Shown: positions 55,053 through 63,786, numbered from the stretch's first letter. The stretch: DNA of 64,000 bases from an uncultured Paracoccaceae bacterium (GCA_947503775.1 CANNFE010000010.1:1-64000), one strand, 5' to 3'. The notes: generated from the letters alone by a model not told the origin. A program made the numbers and translations.

Positions 55053-55679
55053 ATGTGGAGCCTGGAGACTTTGGGCCGGGTGCGGCTGTCGCGGCATTTC
55101 TATATGCGCGAGTTTCTTTATTCGGAGATCGCGAATTTTTACGGGATGCCGAATATTCCGGATGATCCGGATCTGGCGATCGAGACCGGGACGCGGTTTT
55201 GCACCGAGCTTCTTGATCCGCTGGAGGAGACGTTCGGGCGGGTCGCGGTTCGGTCGGGATATCGGAGCCGGGCGGTCAATCGGTTCGGCAATGAGAACGG
55301 GCTGAATTGCGCGCGCAACGACAATCCGATGGAATGTCATATCTGGGATTGGGCCGCGGGCGATCGGGCCGTTGCGGGGGCGAGCATCGTGATCCCGTGG
55401 TTTGTGGATCACTACGAGACAGGCCGGGACTGGCGGGATCTGGCGTGGTGGATCCATGATCACCTGCCCTATTCGGAGATGTGGTTTTTCCCCAAGCTTT
55501 GCGCGTTCAACCTGGCCTGGCGACCGGTGCCGCGGCGGACGATCTCGTCCTATGTCGCTCCGCGGGGGATGCTGCTCCGCGCGGGAGCAGAGCCGGAGGA
55601 GACGCCAGAGACGCGGCGGAGGCGTTACGTCGATTTTCCGCCCCTCCGCGGCGTTGCCTCTGGCGGAGGGGATGCCTAG
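55053..55679 (+). CDS. peptidase M15-like (D-Ala-D-Ala carboxypeptidase-fold) protein
   Basis: A 208-residue protein; I choose ATG at 55053 (MWSLETLGRVRLSRHFYMREF) over a TTG 18 bases upstream. The sequence LSRHFYMREFLYSEIANFYGMPNIPDD, LLDPLEETFGRVAVRSGYRSRAVNRFGNENGLNCA and MECHIWDWAAGD resemble the M15A/DUF882-like fold, where the zinc ligands are HxxxxxxD and a later His. His in CHIWDWAAGD and the late HDHLPYSEMWFF could serve, but the canonical SxHxxxxAxD is not intact, so catalytic function is uncertain. No signal peptide; it may act in the cytoplasm. It separates the VOC gene from the SDR gene. Confidence 0.65.
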   Translation: MWSLETLGRVRLSRHFYMREFLYSEIANFYGMPNIPDDPDLAIETGTRFCTELLDPLEETFGRVAVRSGYRSRAVNRFGNENGLNCARNDNPMECHIWDWAAGDRAVAGASIVIPWFVDHYETGRDWRDLAWWIHDHLPYSEMWFFPKLCAFNLAWRPVPRRTISSYVAPRGMLLRAGAEPEETPETRRRRYVDFPPLRGVASGGGDA

Positions 55680-55690
55680 GGTCCGGATCT

Positions 55691-56452
55691 ATGGAGATGC
55701 GACTTCCTCGGACGCCGTCCTTTGGGCTGGCGGGAAAGCGGGCGCTTGTGACGGGCGGCTCGCGCGGGATCGGGCTGGGATGCGCGGCGGCTTTGGCCGA
55801 GGCCGGTGCATCGGTCGTCGTGGCCGCGCGCGGGGCCAAGGCGCTGGAGGAGGCGGTCGGGGCGATCCGGCAGGACGGATACGAGGCGGAGGCCTGGACG
55901 CTCGATGTGACGGATGTGGAGGCCGTGCGCGCGGGCATCAAGGCGAAAGGGCCGTTCGATATCCTGTGTAATTCGGCCGGGCTGGCCCGGCATGGGCCGT
56001 CGATCGAGACCGTGCCGGAGGATTTCGATGCGGTGGTGGGCGTCAATTTGAAGGCGGCGTATTTTCTCGCGCAGGCGGTGGCGCGAGACATGCCGCGCGG
56101 CGGGGCGATCCTGCAGATCTCGAGCCAGATGGGCCATGTGGGCGGGCCCGAGCGCGCCGTCTATTGCGCGACCAAGCATGGCGTCGAGGGAATGACCAAG
56201 GCGATGGCGATCGAATGGGGCGGGCGCGGCATCCGGGTCAATACGATCTGCCCGACCTTTATCCGGACGGAGCTGACCGCCTTGACCTTTGCGGATGCGG
56301 GCAAACGGGCCTGGATCGAGGAGAAGATCAAACTGGGCCGTGTCGGCGAGATCGAGGATATCATGGGGGCCGTGGTCTTTCTCGCCTCCGATGCGGCGGC
56401 GATGATCACGGGAACGAGCCTGCTGGTCGATGGGGGATGGACGGCGGAATGA
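55691..56452 (+). CDS. short-chain dehydrogenase/reductase
   Basis: A 253-residue classical SDR: NAD(P)-binding TGGSRGIGLG (residues 22-31), NSAG near 98, the catalytic SSQ...YCATK (Ser, Tyr, Lys) and the C-terminal GTSLLVDGGWTAE. The ATG at 55691 follows TCCGGATCT. Ligand likely a hydroxy acid or alcohol; coenzyme preference cannot be fixed (Arg/Ala at the second strand AARGAKA suggests possible NADP). It overlaps the next gene (ATGA), so it is coupled to the second double-SnoaL gene. Confidence 0.94.
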   Translation: MEMRLPRTPSFGLAGKRALVTGGSRGIGLGCAAALAEAGASVVVAARGAKALEEAVGAIRQDGYEAEAWTLDVTDVEAVRAGIKAKGPFDILCNSAGLARHGPSIETVPEDFDAVVGVNLKAAYFLAQAVARDMPRGGAILQISSQMGHVGGPERAVYCATKHGVEGMTKAMAIEWGGRGIRVNTICPTFIRTELTALTFADAGKRAWIEEKIKLGRVGEIEDIMGAVVFLASDAAAMITGTSLLVDGGWTAE

Positions 56453-57402
56453 GGGGGTTCGACAACCGGTTTTCGGATTTTCCGGATTACATCCTGGGGA
56501 TCACGCGCGAGATCTGGGAGGACCGGGGTCTTGGTGCGCGGATGCGCGACTATTATCACCCGGATGTGGTCGTGCGCACGCCTTGGGGGATCGGGATCGG
56601 CGAGCCGGGCATGACGGCGGCGACGATGGCGACATTGGTGGAGTTTCCCGACCGGCAGCTCTTGGGCGAGGATGTGATCTGGTCGGGCGATCCGGAGGCG
56701 GGGATGCTGTCCTCGCATCGGATCTATTCGACGGCCACGCATCTGGGGCATGGTATTTTTGGCGCCGCGACGGGCCGTCCGGTTGCGAGCCGGGCGCTGG
56801 CCGATTGCTATGCCAAGGACAACCAGATCAGCGACGAGTGGCTGATCCGCGACAATGGCGCGGTGGTTCGGCAGATCGGGCAGGATCCGCGCGACTGGGC
56901 CGCCAAGAAGGTCGCCGCCGGGCGGCGGGCCTTTGCGCCTGATCAGGATCAGGAGGGGCCCTATTCCGGGCGCGGGAATGACAACGACTGGGGCGCACGG
57001 CTGGCCGATCTGCTGGAGCGGCTGATGGCGGCGGAGTTCTCGGTCATTCCGTCGGACTGGGACCGGGCCTGCGAGTTGGCCTATCCCGGCGGGGTCGAAG
57101 GGCATGGCTGGGGCGATGCGGATCGGACCTGGCTTGGTCTGAGGGCCGCCTTTCCGTCGGCGGAGTTCAGGGTGCATCACGTGATCGGGCGGGAGGATCC
57201 GCTGATGGCGCCTCGGGCGGCGGTGCGCTGGTCGCTGGACGGTTTGCATGACGGCTGGGGGGCATTCGGCACCCCGACCGGCGCGCCGGTTCATGTCATG
57301 GGGATCACGCAAGCCGAGTTCGGGCCGTGGGGTCTGCGCCGGGAATGGACGCTTTGGGACGAAACTGCGATCTGGATGCAGATCCATACGGCAAAAGGCT
57401 GA
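56449..57402 (+). CDS. double SnoaL/NTF2-like domain protein 2
   Basis: A 317-residue protein, start ATG at 56449 overlapping the SDR stop. It has the same two-domain layout as the protein at 53642: first unit about residues 1-135 (FSDFPDYILGITREIWEDRGLGARMRDYYHPDVVVRTPWGIGIGEPGMTAATMATLVEFPDRQLLGEDVIWSG), second about 170-310 (ERLMAAEFSVIPSDWDRACELAYPGGVEGHGWGDADRTWLGLRAAFPSAEFRVHHVIGREDP, WTLWDETAIWMQIH). Together the two genes look like an ancient duplication within this cluster. Catalytic role unknown. Confidence 0.85.
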   Translation: MRGFDNRFSDFPDYILGITREIWEDRGLGARMRDYYHPDVVVRTPWGIGIGEPGMTAATMATLVEFPDRQLLGEDVIWSGDPEAGMLSSHRIYSTATHLGHGIFGAATGRPVASRALADCYAKDNQISDEWLIRDNGAVVRQIGQDPRDWAAKKVAAGRRAFAPDQDQEGPYSGRGNDNDWGARLADLLERLMAAEFSVIPSDWDRACELAYPGGVEGHGWGDADRTWLGLRAAFPSAEFRVHHVIGREDPLMAPRAAVRWSLDGLHDGWGAFGTPTGAPVHVMGITQAEFGPWGLRREWTLWDETAIWMQIHTAKG

Positions 57403-57422
57403 GCGGGAAGAGAGAGCAGGCA

Positions 57423-58541
57423 ATGACAGTGAAGACGACCCATGCGGGAAGCCTCCCGCGCAGTCAGGCCGTGGTCGATATGATCTTTGCCCGCGAGCGC
57501 GGGGAGGAGGTCGAGGATGCGGCCTTCGACGCCGTGATGGCCGAGGCGGTCAGCGCCGCCGTCAAGCGGCAGGCCGAGACCGGGGTGAGCGTTGTCAGCG
57601 ATGGCGAGATGTCGAAGATCAGCTATGCGACCTATGTAAAGGATCGCTATACCGGCTTTGGCGGGGATAGCCCGCGCAATCCGCCGGGGGATCTCAAGCT
57701 TTTTCCCGATTTCATGAAGCGGCTCGCCTCGGATGGAGGCACGCCGAAATATGCGCGGCCGATGTGCGTGGGCGAGGTGACGTCCAAGGGGCAGGGCGAG
57801 CTGGAGCGCGATATCGGGCATCTGAAGGATGCGATCGCGGCGCATGGGGCTGAAGAGGCATTCATGAATGCGGCCTCTCCGGGGGTGATCTCTCTTTTCT
57901 TGCAGAATGACTATTATCCGACGCGCGAGGCCTATCTGGCGGCTTTGGCGGATGCGATGCGCGAGGAGTATCGGACCATCGTCGAGGCGGGGTTGATCCT
58001 GCAGCTCGACTGTCCGGATCTGGCGCTGTCGCGGCATATGCTGTTTCAGGATCTGAGCGATGCCGAATTCCTGAAGGTGGCCGAAGCCAATGTCGAAGCG
58101 CTCAATCACGCGCTGGAGGGGATCGATCCGGGGCGCGTGCGGGTGCATATCTGCTGGGGCAATTACGAGGGGCCGCATGTCTGCGATATCGACATGGAGA
58201 CGGTCTTTCCGGTGCTGATGAAGGTGGGGGCGTCGCATCTGCTTTTTGAGACGTCCAATCCGCGGCACGGGCATGAATGGACTGTGTTCCGCGACCGCAA
58301 GGGCGAGATACCGGAGGACAAGATCCTCGTGCCGGGCTGTGTGGATACGACAACCAATTTCGTGGAGCATCCCGATCTGGTGGCGCAGCGGATTGCGCGG
58401 TTCGTCGATATCGTGGGCGAGGATCGGGTGATTGCGGGCAGCGATTGCGGCTTTGGCACCTTTGCCGGGTTTGGTGCGGTCGATCCCGAGATCGCTTGGG
58501 CCAAGATCGGAGCGCTGGTCGAGGGGGCGCGGCGCGCGTGA
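57423..58541 (+). CDS. cobalamin-independent methionine-synthase-like zinc enzyme
   Basis: A 372-residue homologue of the MetE C-terminal barrel (COG0620), the size of epoxyalkane:CoM transferases and similar single-barrel forms rather than of MetE (about 750). The zinc ligands are visible as His-x-Cys in VRVHICWGNYEGPH and a late Cys in GSDCGFGTF. Opening TTHAGSLPRS and SVVSDGEMSK are family motifs. It transfers an alkyl or methyl group to a thiol in known members. No homocysteine-cycle or SAM riboswitch context is present; it overlaps the hydrolase gene by 4 bases and sits with an SDR. Substrate unknown. Confidence 0.9.
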   Translation: MTVKTTHAGSLPRSQAVVDMIFARERGEEVEDAAFDAVMAEAVSAAVKRQAETGVSVVSDGEMSKISYATYVKDRYTGFGGDSPRNPPGDLKLFPDFMKRLASDGGTPKYARPMCVGEVTSKGQGELERDIGHLKDAIAAHGAEEAFMNAASPGVISLFLQNDYYPTREAYLAALADAMREEYRTIVEAGLILQLDCPDLALSRHMLFQDLSDAEFLKVAEANVEALNHALEGIDPGRVRVHICWGNYEGPHVCDIDMETVFPVLMKVGASHLLFETSNPRHGHEWTVFRDRKGEIPEDKILVPGCVDTTTNFVEHPDLVAQRIARFVDIVGEDRVIAGSDCGFGTFAGFGAVDPEIAWAKIGALVEGARRA

Positions 58542-59239
58542 TCGATCCGGTTGTCCTGCTTCCGGGACTGATGTGCGATGCGCGCCTTTTCGCGCCGCAG
58601 ATCGAGGCGCTGTCGCGGCAGACCGGCGTGATGGTCGCGCCGATCACGGAGGGCGACCGGGTCGAGGAGATCGCGAGCCGGGTGCTTGATTACTGCCCGC
58701 GCCGGTTTGCGCTGGCCGGTCTGTCGATGGGCGGGATCGTCGCGATGGAGGTTCTGCGGCGCGCGCCCGAGCGGGTGACGCGGATCGCGCTGATGGACAC
58801 CAACCCGCTGGCCGAGACGCCGCAGATCGCGGCGCTGCGCGAGCCGCAGATCATCGCGGCCAAGACCGGGCGGCTTGAAGATGTCATGCGCGACGAGATG
58901 AAGCCGGCCTATCTGGCGCCGGGGCCGGGGCGGCTCGAGGTGCTGGACACCGTCATGGCGATGGCGCGCGATCTGGGGCCGGAGGTGTTTATCCGGCAGT
59001 CGCGGGCGCTTCAACGGCGGCCCGATCAGCAGGCTGTGCTGCGCAAGATCACGATCCCGGCTTTGGTTCTGTGCGGGCGGCATGACGCGCTTTGCCCGGT
59101 GCGGCGGCATGAATTCATGGCCGAATTGATACCGGGTGCGGTTCTGAAGATCGTCGAAGAGGCCGGGCATCTGCCCAGCCTAGAGGCGCCCAAAGAGGTG
59201 ACGCAGGCCCTGTCGGACTGGCTGCGTCACCCGGTCTGA
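58538..59239 (+). CDS. alpha/beta hydrolase at the end of the catabolic cluster
   Basis: A 233-residue enzyme from GTG at 58538 (GTGA overlap with the upstream gene). Alpha/beta-hydrolase features: VVLLPGLMCDARLF, nucleophile elbow ALAGLSMGGIVAMEVLRRAPERV (GxSxG), acid in VLCGRHDALCPVRRHEFMA, and His in EAGHLPSLEAP. Likely an esterase, thioesterase or C-C hydrolase releasing the final product of the pathway. It converges with the Hint-domain gene 7 bases away. Confidence 0.9.
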   Translation: MIDPVVLLPGLMCDARLFAPQIEALSRQTGVMVAPITEGDRVEEIASRVLDYCPRRFALAGLSMGGIVAMEVLRRAPERVTRIALMDTNPLAETPQIAALREPQIIAAKTGRLEDVMRDEMKPAYLAPGPGRLEVLDTVMAMARDLGPEVFIRQSRALQRRPDQQAVLRKITIPALVLCGRHDALCPVRRHEFMAELIPGAVLKIVEEAGHLPSLEAPKEVTQALSDWLRHPV

Positions 59240-59246
59240 GTGGGGT

Positions 59247-60344
59247 TTAGCCGACCTTGCGAAGCGGCTCGTGGTCGCCGAGCAGGGTGCGCAGCTCGAA
59301 GAGCTTGAGGAAGGGGCGCGCGGGGCTCATCGCCTTGAGGAAGGTCGGAGCGCCAAGATCGAGATCGGCGATATGACCGGCGAGCAATGCGCCGCCAAAG
59401 AAGGTTTCCGCATAAACGCCATTGGCGCGGATGATCGCGTGGTGATCGAGCGCGAAGTGGATGTAGCGGATGCCGCCTTCGGGCTTGACCTGCTCGATCC
59501 CGTTCCAGCCGGTGAAGTTGATGGCGGGCGCCAGAACTTCGGAGCTGCCGAACATCAGTTCCGCCTCGGGCGAGGAGAAAAGAAGCCGGTGCTGCGGGGA
59601 TACGTAGGTATCGCAATCTGCCTCGAGCGTGCCAGCAGGCAGTTTGACCGGAGCGGTGTTCGGGTTCTTTGCAAAGGCCGGAGTATCGAAGCTTTCGCCG
59701 TTGATCCAGACGATGGGCTGGGGGCCGCGGTCGAGCGTCAGGACCATATCGCCGATTTCGAGCTCTTCGATCGCGACCCAGCCATTGGGCGTTTCGATCT
59801 GAGTGCCTTCGGCGAAACAGGCGACGTCAGTGGCGAAATCGTCATAGGCATTGTTCTGATCACCCGGATCACCGGCTGTGAACGGTCCGACATTCGTGCC
59901 CGGCGCAGAGGCGGCGTTATCTCCACTACCGTCGATGACGGCATAGGCGACCGTTGCGCGGTCGGCCGAGCTGCCATCCGGAGGCGTGATCCGCAGCGCG
60001 ATGACCTGATCGCCATTTCCGAGCGTTCCCGACAGTTCGGCCTGAACCTGCGATCCGGCTGGAAACTCGGTCGTGACGGTGTCGCCTTTTGCATCGACAT
60101 AGGTAAAGGAGGTGGCATCGGCGAGGGTCTGATCGCGACCGGTTCCATCCTCGAAGATGTTTTCGCTGCCTGATGCCGACCCGTTGCCGTTATCGGTGAT
60201 GGTGACCTCTTGGCCCGTATCGGAGCCGACAAAGAAGTCCTGGCTGCTTGATTGCGCATTGGTGTCGCCGACGGAGAAGGCTTGATTGCCGTCTGCATCG
60301 GTCAGGTTATTCGCATTGAAGACGAGAAGTGTAAAATTAGCCAT
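59247..60344 (-). CDS. Hint-domain protein, secreted
   Basis: A 365-residue protein with no classical signal. The N-terminal about 170 residues are Gly/Asp/Ser/Thr-rich, similar to secreted beta-structured domains; the C-terminal Hint (hedgehog/intein) domain starts at Cys176 (VACFAEGTQIETPNGWVAIEELEIGDMVLTLDRGPQPIVWING) and ends with DTYVSPQHRLLFSS, SNALDHHAII-like FALDHHAII, ETFFGG. This C-terminal layout is common in Rhodobacteraceae. The first Cys and the His of the thioester site are intact, so self-cleavage before Cys176 is expected, releasing the N-terminal part. Followed by convergent alpha/beta hydrolase. Confidence 0.88.
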   Translation of the reverse strand: MANFTLLVFNANNLTDADGNQAFSVGDTNAQSSSQDFFVGSDTGQEVTITDNGNGSASGSENIFEDGTGRDQTLADATSFTYVDAKGDTVTTEFPAGSQVQAELSGTLGNGDQVIALRITPPDGSSADRATVAYAVIDGSGDNAASAPGTNVGPFTAGDPGDQNNAYDDFATDVACFAEGTQIETPNGWVAIEELEIGDMVLTLDRGPQPIVWINGESFDTPAFAKNPNTAPVKLPAGTLEADCDTYVSPQHRLLFSSPEAELMFGSSEVLAPAINFTGWNGIEQVKPEGGIRYIHFALDHHAIIRANGVYAETFFGGALLAGHIADLDLGAPTFLKAMSPARPFLKLFELRTLLGDHEPLRKVG

Positions 60345-60435
60345 GGGTTATCGATCTACTCTGTATTCGCTCAAGCACTCGGGGAAGGAGCGTGATCCTG
60401 CTTCGTTTTCTTCTAGCCAGCTAACCTAACGGTTG

Positions 60436-61710
60436 TTAAGCGGCCGCATTTTTATTGGCGGGTTTTGTCCGACGCGTGGTATTTCGGTTCGCATCGATGA
60501 AATTTAGGACAAGAGGCCGAATATTTTTGCGCCAGGATTTTCCGGCAAAGATGCCGTAATGACCGGCGCCGGGCTCGAGATGGGCGGCCTTTTTGTCGTC
60601 AGGCAGGCCGGTGAGCAAGGCAAGCGCCGCAAAGCATTGTCCGGGCGCGGAAATATCGTCATTTTCCCCCTCGACGATCTTGACGGCAACCGACGTGATC
60701 TTGCCGATATCGACCTTTCGACCGGCGACGGTGAAGGCGTTGTCGGCAACCTCGCGGCCTTTGAAGATGCGCTTGACCGTAGATAGGTAGAATTCCGCCG
60801 TCATATCCATGACCGCGAGATACTCGTCGTAAAACCCATTGTGTTTATCGTGGTCCGACGCTTCGCCTTTTGCGGTGCGCAACATTTGGTCCGTAAAGGC
60901 CTTGGTGTGTTTTTCAGCGTTCATGGACATAAAAGAGGCAAGCTGTAAAAGGCCGGGATAGACCATGCGGCCGACGCCGGGATATTTGAAGCCGACCCGC
61001 TGGATCATCGTCTCCTCAAGCTGGCCCATCGTCACGCGGCGCCCGAAGTCGGTGACATCGGTGGCATTGGCGTCCGGATCGATCGGCCCTCCGATCAGGG
61101 TGAGGGTCCGCGGCTGCGCTTTTGGATCTTCCTCGGCCAGAAGGGCCGTCGCGGCCAGCGCGAGGGGCGCGGGCTGGCAGACGGCGATCACATTCAGGTC
61201 GCTGCCCAGATGCTTCATGAAGTCGAGCAGGTAGAGGGTATAATCCTCGATATCGAACTTGCCTTCGGAGACCGGGATCTCGCGCGCATTGTGCCAATCG
61301 GTGATATAGACGTCGCAATCGGGCAGCAGGCTGATCACGGTCGAGCGCAGGAGCGTCGCGTAATGGCCGGACATCGGCGCCACGAGAAGGACGCGGCGCT
61401 TGGGTTCGGTCCGATCCGTGACGTGGAAATGGATGAGGTCGCCGAAGGGTTTCGACAGCACCGTTTCAATCTCGACCGGGTGATCGCGTCCTTCGGGGCC
61501 GGTGATTGACGGAATGCCCCAGTCGGGGCGGGCCACCATGCGGGCAAAGGACCGTTCCGTCACTTCGCCCCAGGCGCGGATCCAGCTGAGCATCGGATTG
61601 GGCAGCATCGCCATCGCGGGGTAGGAGCCGAAGGCCAGTGCCGTCGCCCCGAGCCACTGGTTCGTATTTCTGGCCGTTTCCATAAGATCGTAGGTTGCCA
61701 TATAGCGCAT
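60436..61710 (-). CDS. phaZ: intracellular poly(3-hydroxybutyrate) depolymerase PhaZ
   Basis: Degrades stored polyhydroxyalkanoate. The ATG at 61710 gives MRYMATYDLMETARNTNQWLGATALAFGSYPAMAMLPNPML and 424 residues, normal for the family. Conserved parts: VLLVAPMSGHYATLLRSTV, the Cys nucleophile Cys178 in VIAVCQPAPLALAATALLA, ATLIGGPIDPDANATDVTDF-like TLTLIGGPIDP, and the C-terminal GHYGIFAGKSW (catalytic His). It is divergent from phaC with a 122-base shared regulatory region. Confidence 0.95.
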   Translation of the reverse strand: MRYMATYDLMETARNTNQWLGATALAFGSYPAMAMLPNPMLSWIRAWGEVTERSFARMVARPDWGIPSITGPEGRDHPVEIETVLSKPFGDLIHFHVTDRTEPKRRVLLVAPMSGHYATLLRSTVISLLPDCDVYITDWHNAREIPVSEGKFDIEDYTLYLLDFMKHLGSDLNVIAVCQPAPLALAATALLAEEDPKAQPRTLTLIGGPIDPDANATDVTDFGRRVTMGQLEETMIQRVGFKYPGVGRMVYPGLLQLASFMSMNAEKHTKAFTDQMLRTAKGEASDHDKHNGFYDEYLAVMDMTAEFYLSTVKRIFKGREVADNAFTVAGRKVDIGKITSVAVKIVEGENDDISAPGQCFAALALLTGLPDDKKAAHLEPGAGHYGIFAGKSWRKNIRPLVLNFIDANRNTTRRTKPANKNAAA

Positions 61711-61784
61711 GACGACTCCCCAGACCGCTCGTTGAGTCAGAACGAATAGCCTGTTACATTTTACATTCAGTAAACGCGCTCGAT

Positions 61785-61806
61785 TGCTGCACGCGCTATG
61801 CTGCAC
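61785..61806. promoter_or_regulatory. TGC-rich direct repeats between phaZ and phaC
   Basis: TGCTGCAC occurs twice, at 61785-61792 and 61799-61806, 14 bases apart, in the divergent phaZ/phaC region. Similar TGC-rich motifs precede the phasin gene at 63665-63704. In related bacteria the repressor PhaR binds TGC-rich sites near phasin and PHA genes. Binding is inferred. Confidence 0.5.
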
Positions 61807-61832
61807 CTGCAAAGTACTCCGGGGGCCGGCTT

Positions 61833-63629
61833 ATGACAACAACGAATTCCGACGAGAGCCACGGAAACCTCGAGACGCTTGAACACAACATCGCCCGGAT
61901 CGAAGAGCTGACGCAGCGTCTGGTTGGCGCATTAAGCGCGAAACGGTCCGTTCCTGAGGCATTACAAGGGCCAAGTCAGGATCTTTATGTGAAGGCGATG
62001 GCCGCCTACCTGACGGACATGATGCACAACCCCGCCAAGATGATCGAACATCAGGTCAGCTACTGGGGAAAATCGCTCAAGCATTATGTCGAGGCCCAGC
62101 AGGCCCTTGCCTCGGGCAAGCTGACCGCGCCGCCGGACGAGACGGGGCCGGATCGGCGGTTTTCCAACCCGCTTTGGGAGACGCATCCCTATTTCAACTT
62201 TCTCAAGCAGCAGTACATGCTGAACTCAGAAGCCGTCGCCCGCGCGGTGGGGGATATCGACGGGATGGATGCCCGGGAGAAGAAGCGGCTGGACTACTTT
62301 TCGCAGCAGATCGTGGATCTGTTTTCGCCGTCGAATTTTCTGGGCACGAACCCTGAAGCTCTTGAGCAGGCGGTGAAGACGGACGGGCAGAGCCTTGTCG
62401 ACGGTCTGGAAAATCTGGTGGCCGATCTGGAGGCGAACGAGGGCGATCTGCAGGTCACGCTGGCCGACAAGGATGCGTTCAAGGTCGGAGAGAACCTGGC
62501 GACGACCGAAGGCGAGGTCGTCTTTCGCAACCGGTTCTTCGAGCTGATCCAGTATGCGCCGAAGACCAAGACGGTGCATCAGACGCCGCTCGTGATCTTT
62601 CCGCCCTGGATCAACAAGTTCTACATCCTCGATCTGAAGCCGCAGAATTCGCTGATCCGCTGGGTCGTGGAGCAGGGGTTCACGCTGTTCGTGGTCAGCT
62701 GGGTCAATCCCGATCCCAGTTACAAGGACGCAGCCCTCGATGACTATATCGAGGAGGGCTATCTGACCGCGATCCGCGAGGTGAAGGGGATTTGCGACGT
62801 GCCCAAGATCAATGTGGTCGGCTACTGCATTGCGGGCACGACGCTGTCGCTGACGCTGTCGCTGATGAAGCATCGCGGGGATGAAAGCGTGAATTCGGCG
62901 ACGTTCTTTACCACGCTGACGGACTTTTCCGATCAGGGCGAGGTCGGTGTCTTTCTGGATGACGATTTTGTCGACGGGATCGAGGAGGAGGTGGAGCGGA
63001 GCGGGATCCTGGATGCGTTCTATATGCAGCGCACGTTTAGCTATCTCCGATCGAACGATCTGATCTACGGGCCCGCCATCAAGAGCTACATGATGGGGCA
63101 GGCGCCGCCTGCGTTCGATCTGCTCTATTGGAACGGAGACAGCACGCATCTGCCCGCTACGATGGCGGTGCAATATCTGCGGCAGCTGTGCCAGCAGGAC
63201 CGGTTCGCCGATGGCGGGATCGAGATCCTGGGCGAGCGGCTTCATCTGGAGGATGTCGAGGTTCCGCTTTGCGCGATCGCCTGCGAGACCGATCACATCG
63301 CGGCCTGGCGGTCGAGCTATCGCGGCATCCAGCAGATGGGCGCGGTGGACAAGACATTCATCCTGTCGGGGTCGGGGCATATCGCGGGGATCGTGAACCC
63401 GCCCGCCAAGAAGAAGTATGGTCACTGGACAGGAGAGGATCTGAGCCTGAGCCCGGATGAGTGGCTTGAGGCGGCGACCAAGCAGGACGGGTCCTGGTGG
63501 CCGCTTTGGCAGGTCTGGCTGGCCAAGAGATCGGGCAAGAAGATCCCGGCGAGATCCCCTGGCGACGAGGGGCATCCCAGCCTTGGATCTGCGCCCGGGA
63601 CCTATGTTCTGAGCCAGTCGGACGCCTAA
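61833..63629 (+). CDS. phaC: class I poly(3-hydroxyalkanoate) polymerase PhaC
   Basis: Polymerises 3-hydroxyacyl-CoA to PHA. The 598-residue protein has the N-terminal PhaC domain and catalytic core with the lipase-like box GYCIAG (residues 330-335; nucleophile Cys332). Further conserved pieces are TPLVIFPPWINKFYILDLKPQNSLIRWVVEQGFTLFVVSWVNPD, the Asp region ERLHLEDVEVPLCAIACETDHIAAWRSSYRG, and His in FILSGSGHIAGIVNPP. Size and motifs are those of class I enzymes. It is divergent from phaZ and followed by a phasin gene. Confidence 0.97.
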   Translation: MTTTNSDESHGNLETLEHNIARIEELTQRLVGALSAKRSVPEALQGPSQDLYVKAMAAYLTDMMHNPAKMIEHQVSYWGKSLKHYVEAQQALASGKLTAPPDETGPDRRFSNPLWETHPYFNFLKQQYMLNSEAVARAVGDIDGMDAREKKRLDYFSQQIVDLFSPSNFLGTNPEALEQAVKTDGQSLVDGLENLVADLEANEGDLQVTLADKDAFKVGENLATTEGEVVFRNRFFELIQYAPKTKTVHQTPLVIFPPWINKFYILDLKPQNSLIRWVVEQGFTLFVVSWVNPDPSYKDAALDDYIEEGYLTAIREVKGICDVPKINVVGYCIAGTTLSLTLSLMKHRGDESVNSATFFTTLTDFSDQGEVGVFLDDDFVDGIEEEVERSGILDAFYMQRTFSYLRSNDLIYGPAIKSYMMGQAPPAFDLLYWNGDSTHLPATMAVQYLRQLCQQDRFADGGIEILGERLHLEDVEVPLCAIACETDHIAAWRSSYRGIQQMGAVDKTFILSGSGHIAGIVNPPAKKKYGHWTGEDLSLSPDEWLEAATKQDGSWWPLWQVWLAKRSGKKIPARSPGDEGHPSLGSAPGTYVLSQSDA

Positions 63630-63664
63630 CCCCCTGAAATCTCTGCATCTGCGAGAAATTTATG

Positions 63665-63704
63665 CTGCAATGCAGAAAAAACTTGCAATGCTGCGCCGCA
63701 GCAT
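63665..63704 (+). promoter_or_regulatory. PhaR-type TGC palindromes upstream of the phasin gene
   Basis: CTGCAATGCAG (63665-63675) is a palindrome about a central A, and ATGCTGCGCCGCAGCAT (63688-63704) is a perfect 17-base palindrome about a central C. Both lie 80-125 bases before the phasin start. TGC-rich sites of this kind bind PhaR upstream of phaP in related alphaproteobacteria, which relieves repression when PHA granules bind PhaR. Assigned by motif only. Confidence 0.65.
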
Positions 63705-63786
63705 GCATATTCTTGCCAAGACGAGGGGTTGAGTCGGTCGAACCGGTCGAGACCCGAATAGGAGTGGCACCGAAAGGACAACTGAC

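Noticed and set aside
57403-57422. SAM riboswitch or other RNA switch before the MetE-like gene
   Set aside because: Only 20 bases separate it from the preceding gene, too short for a riboswitch, and no conserved core is visible.
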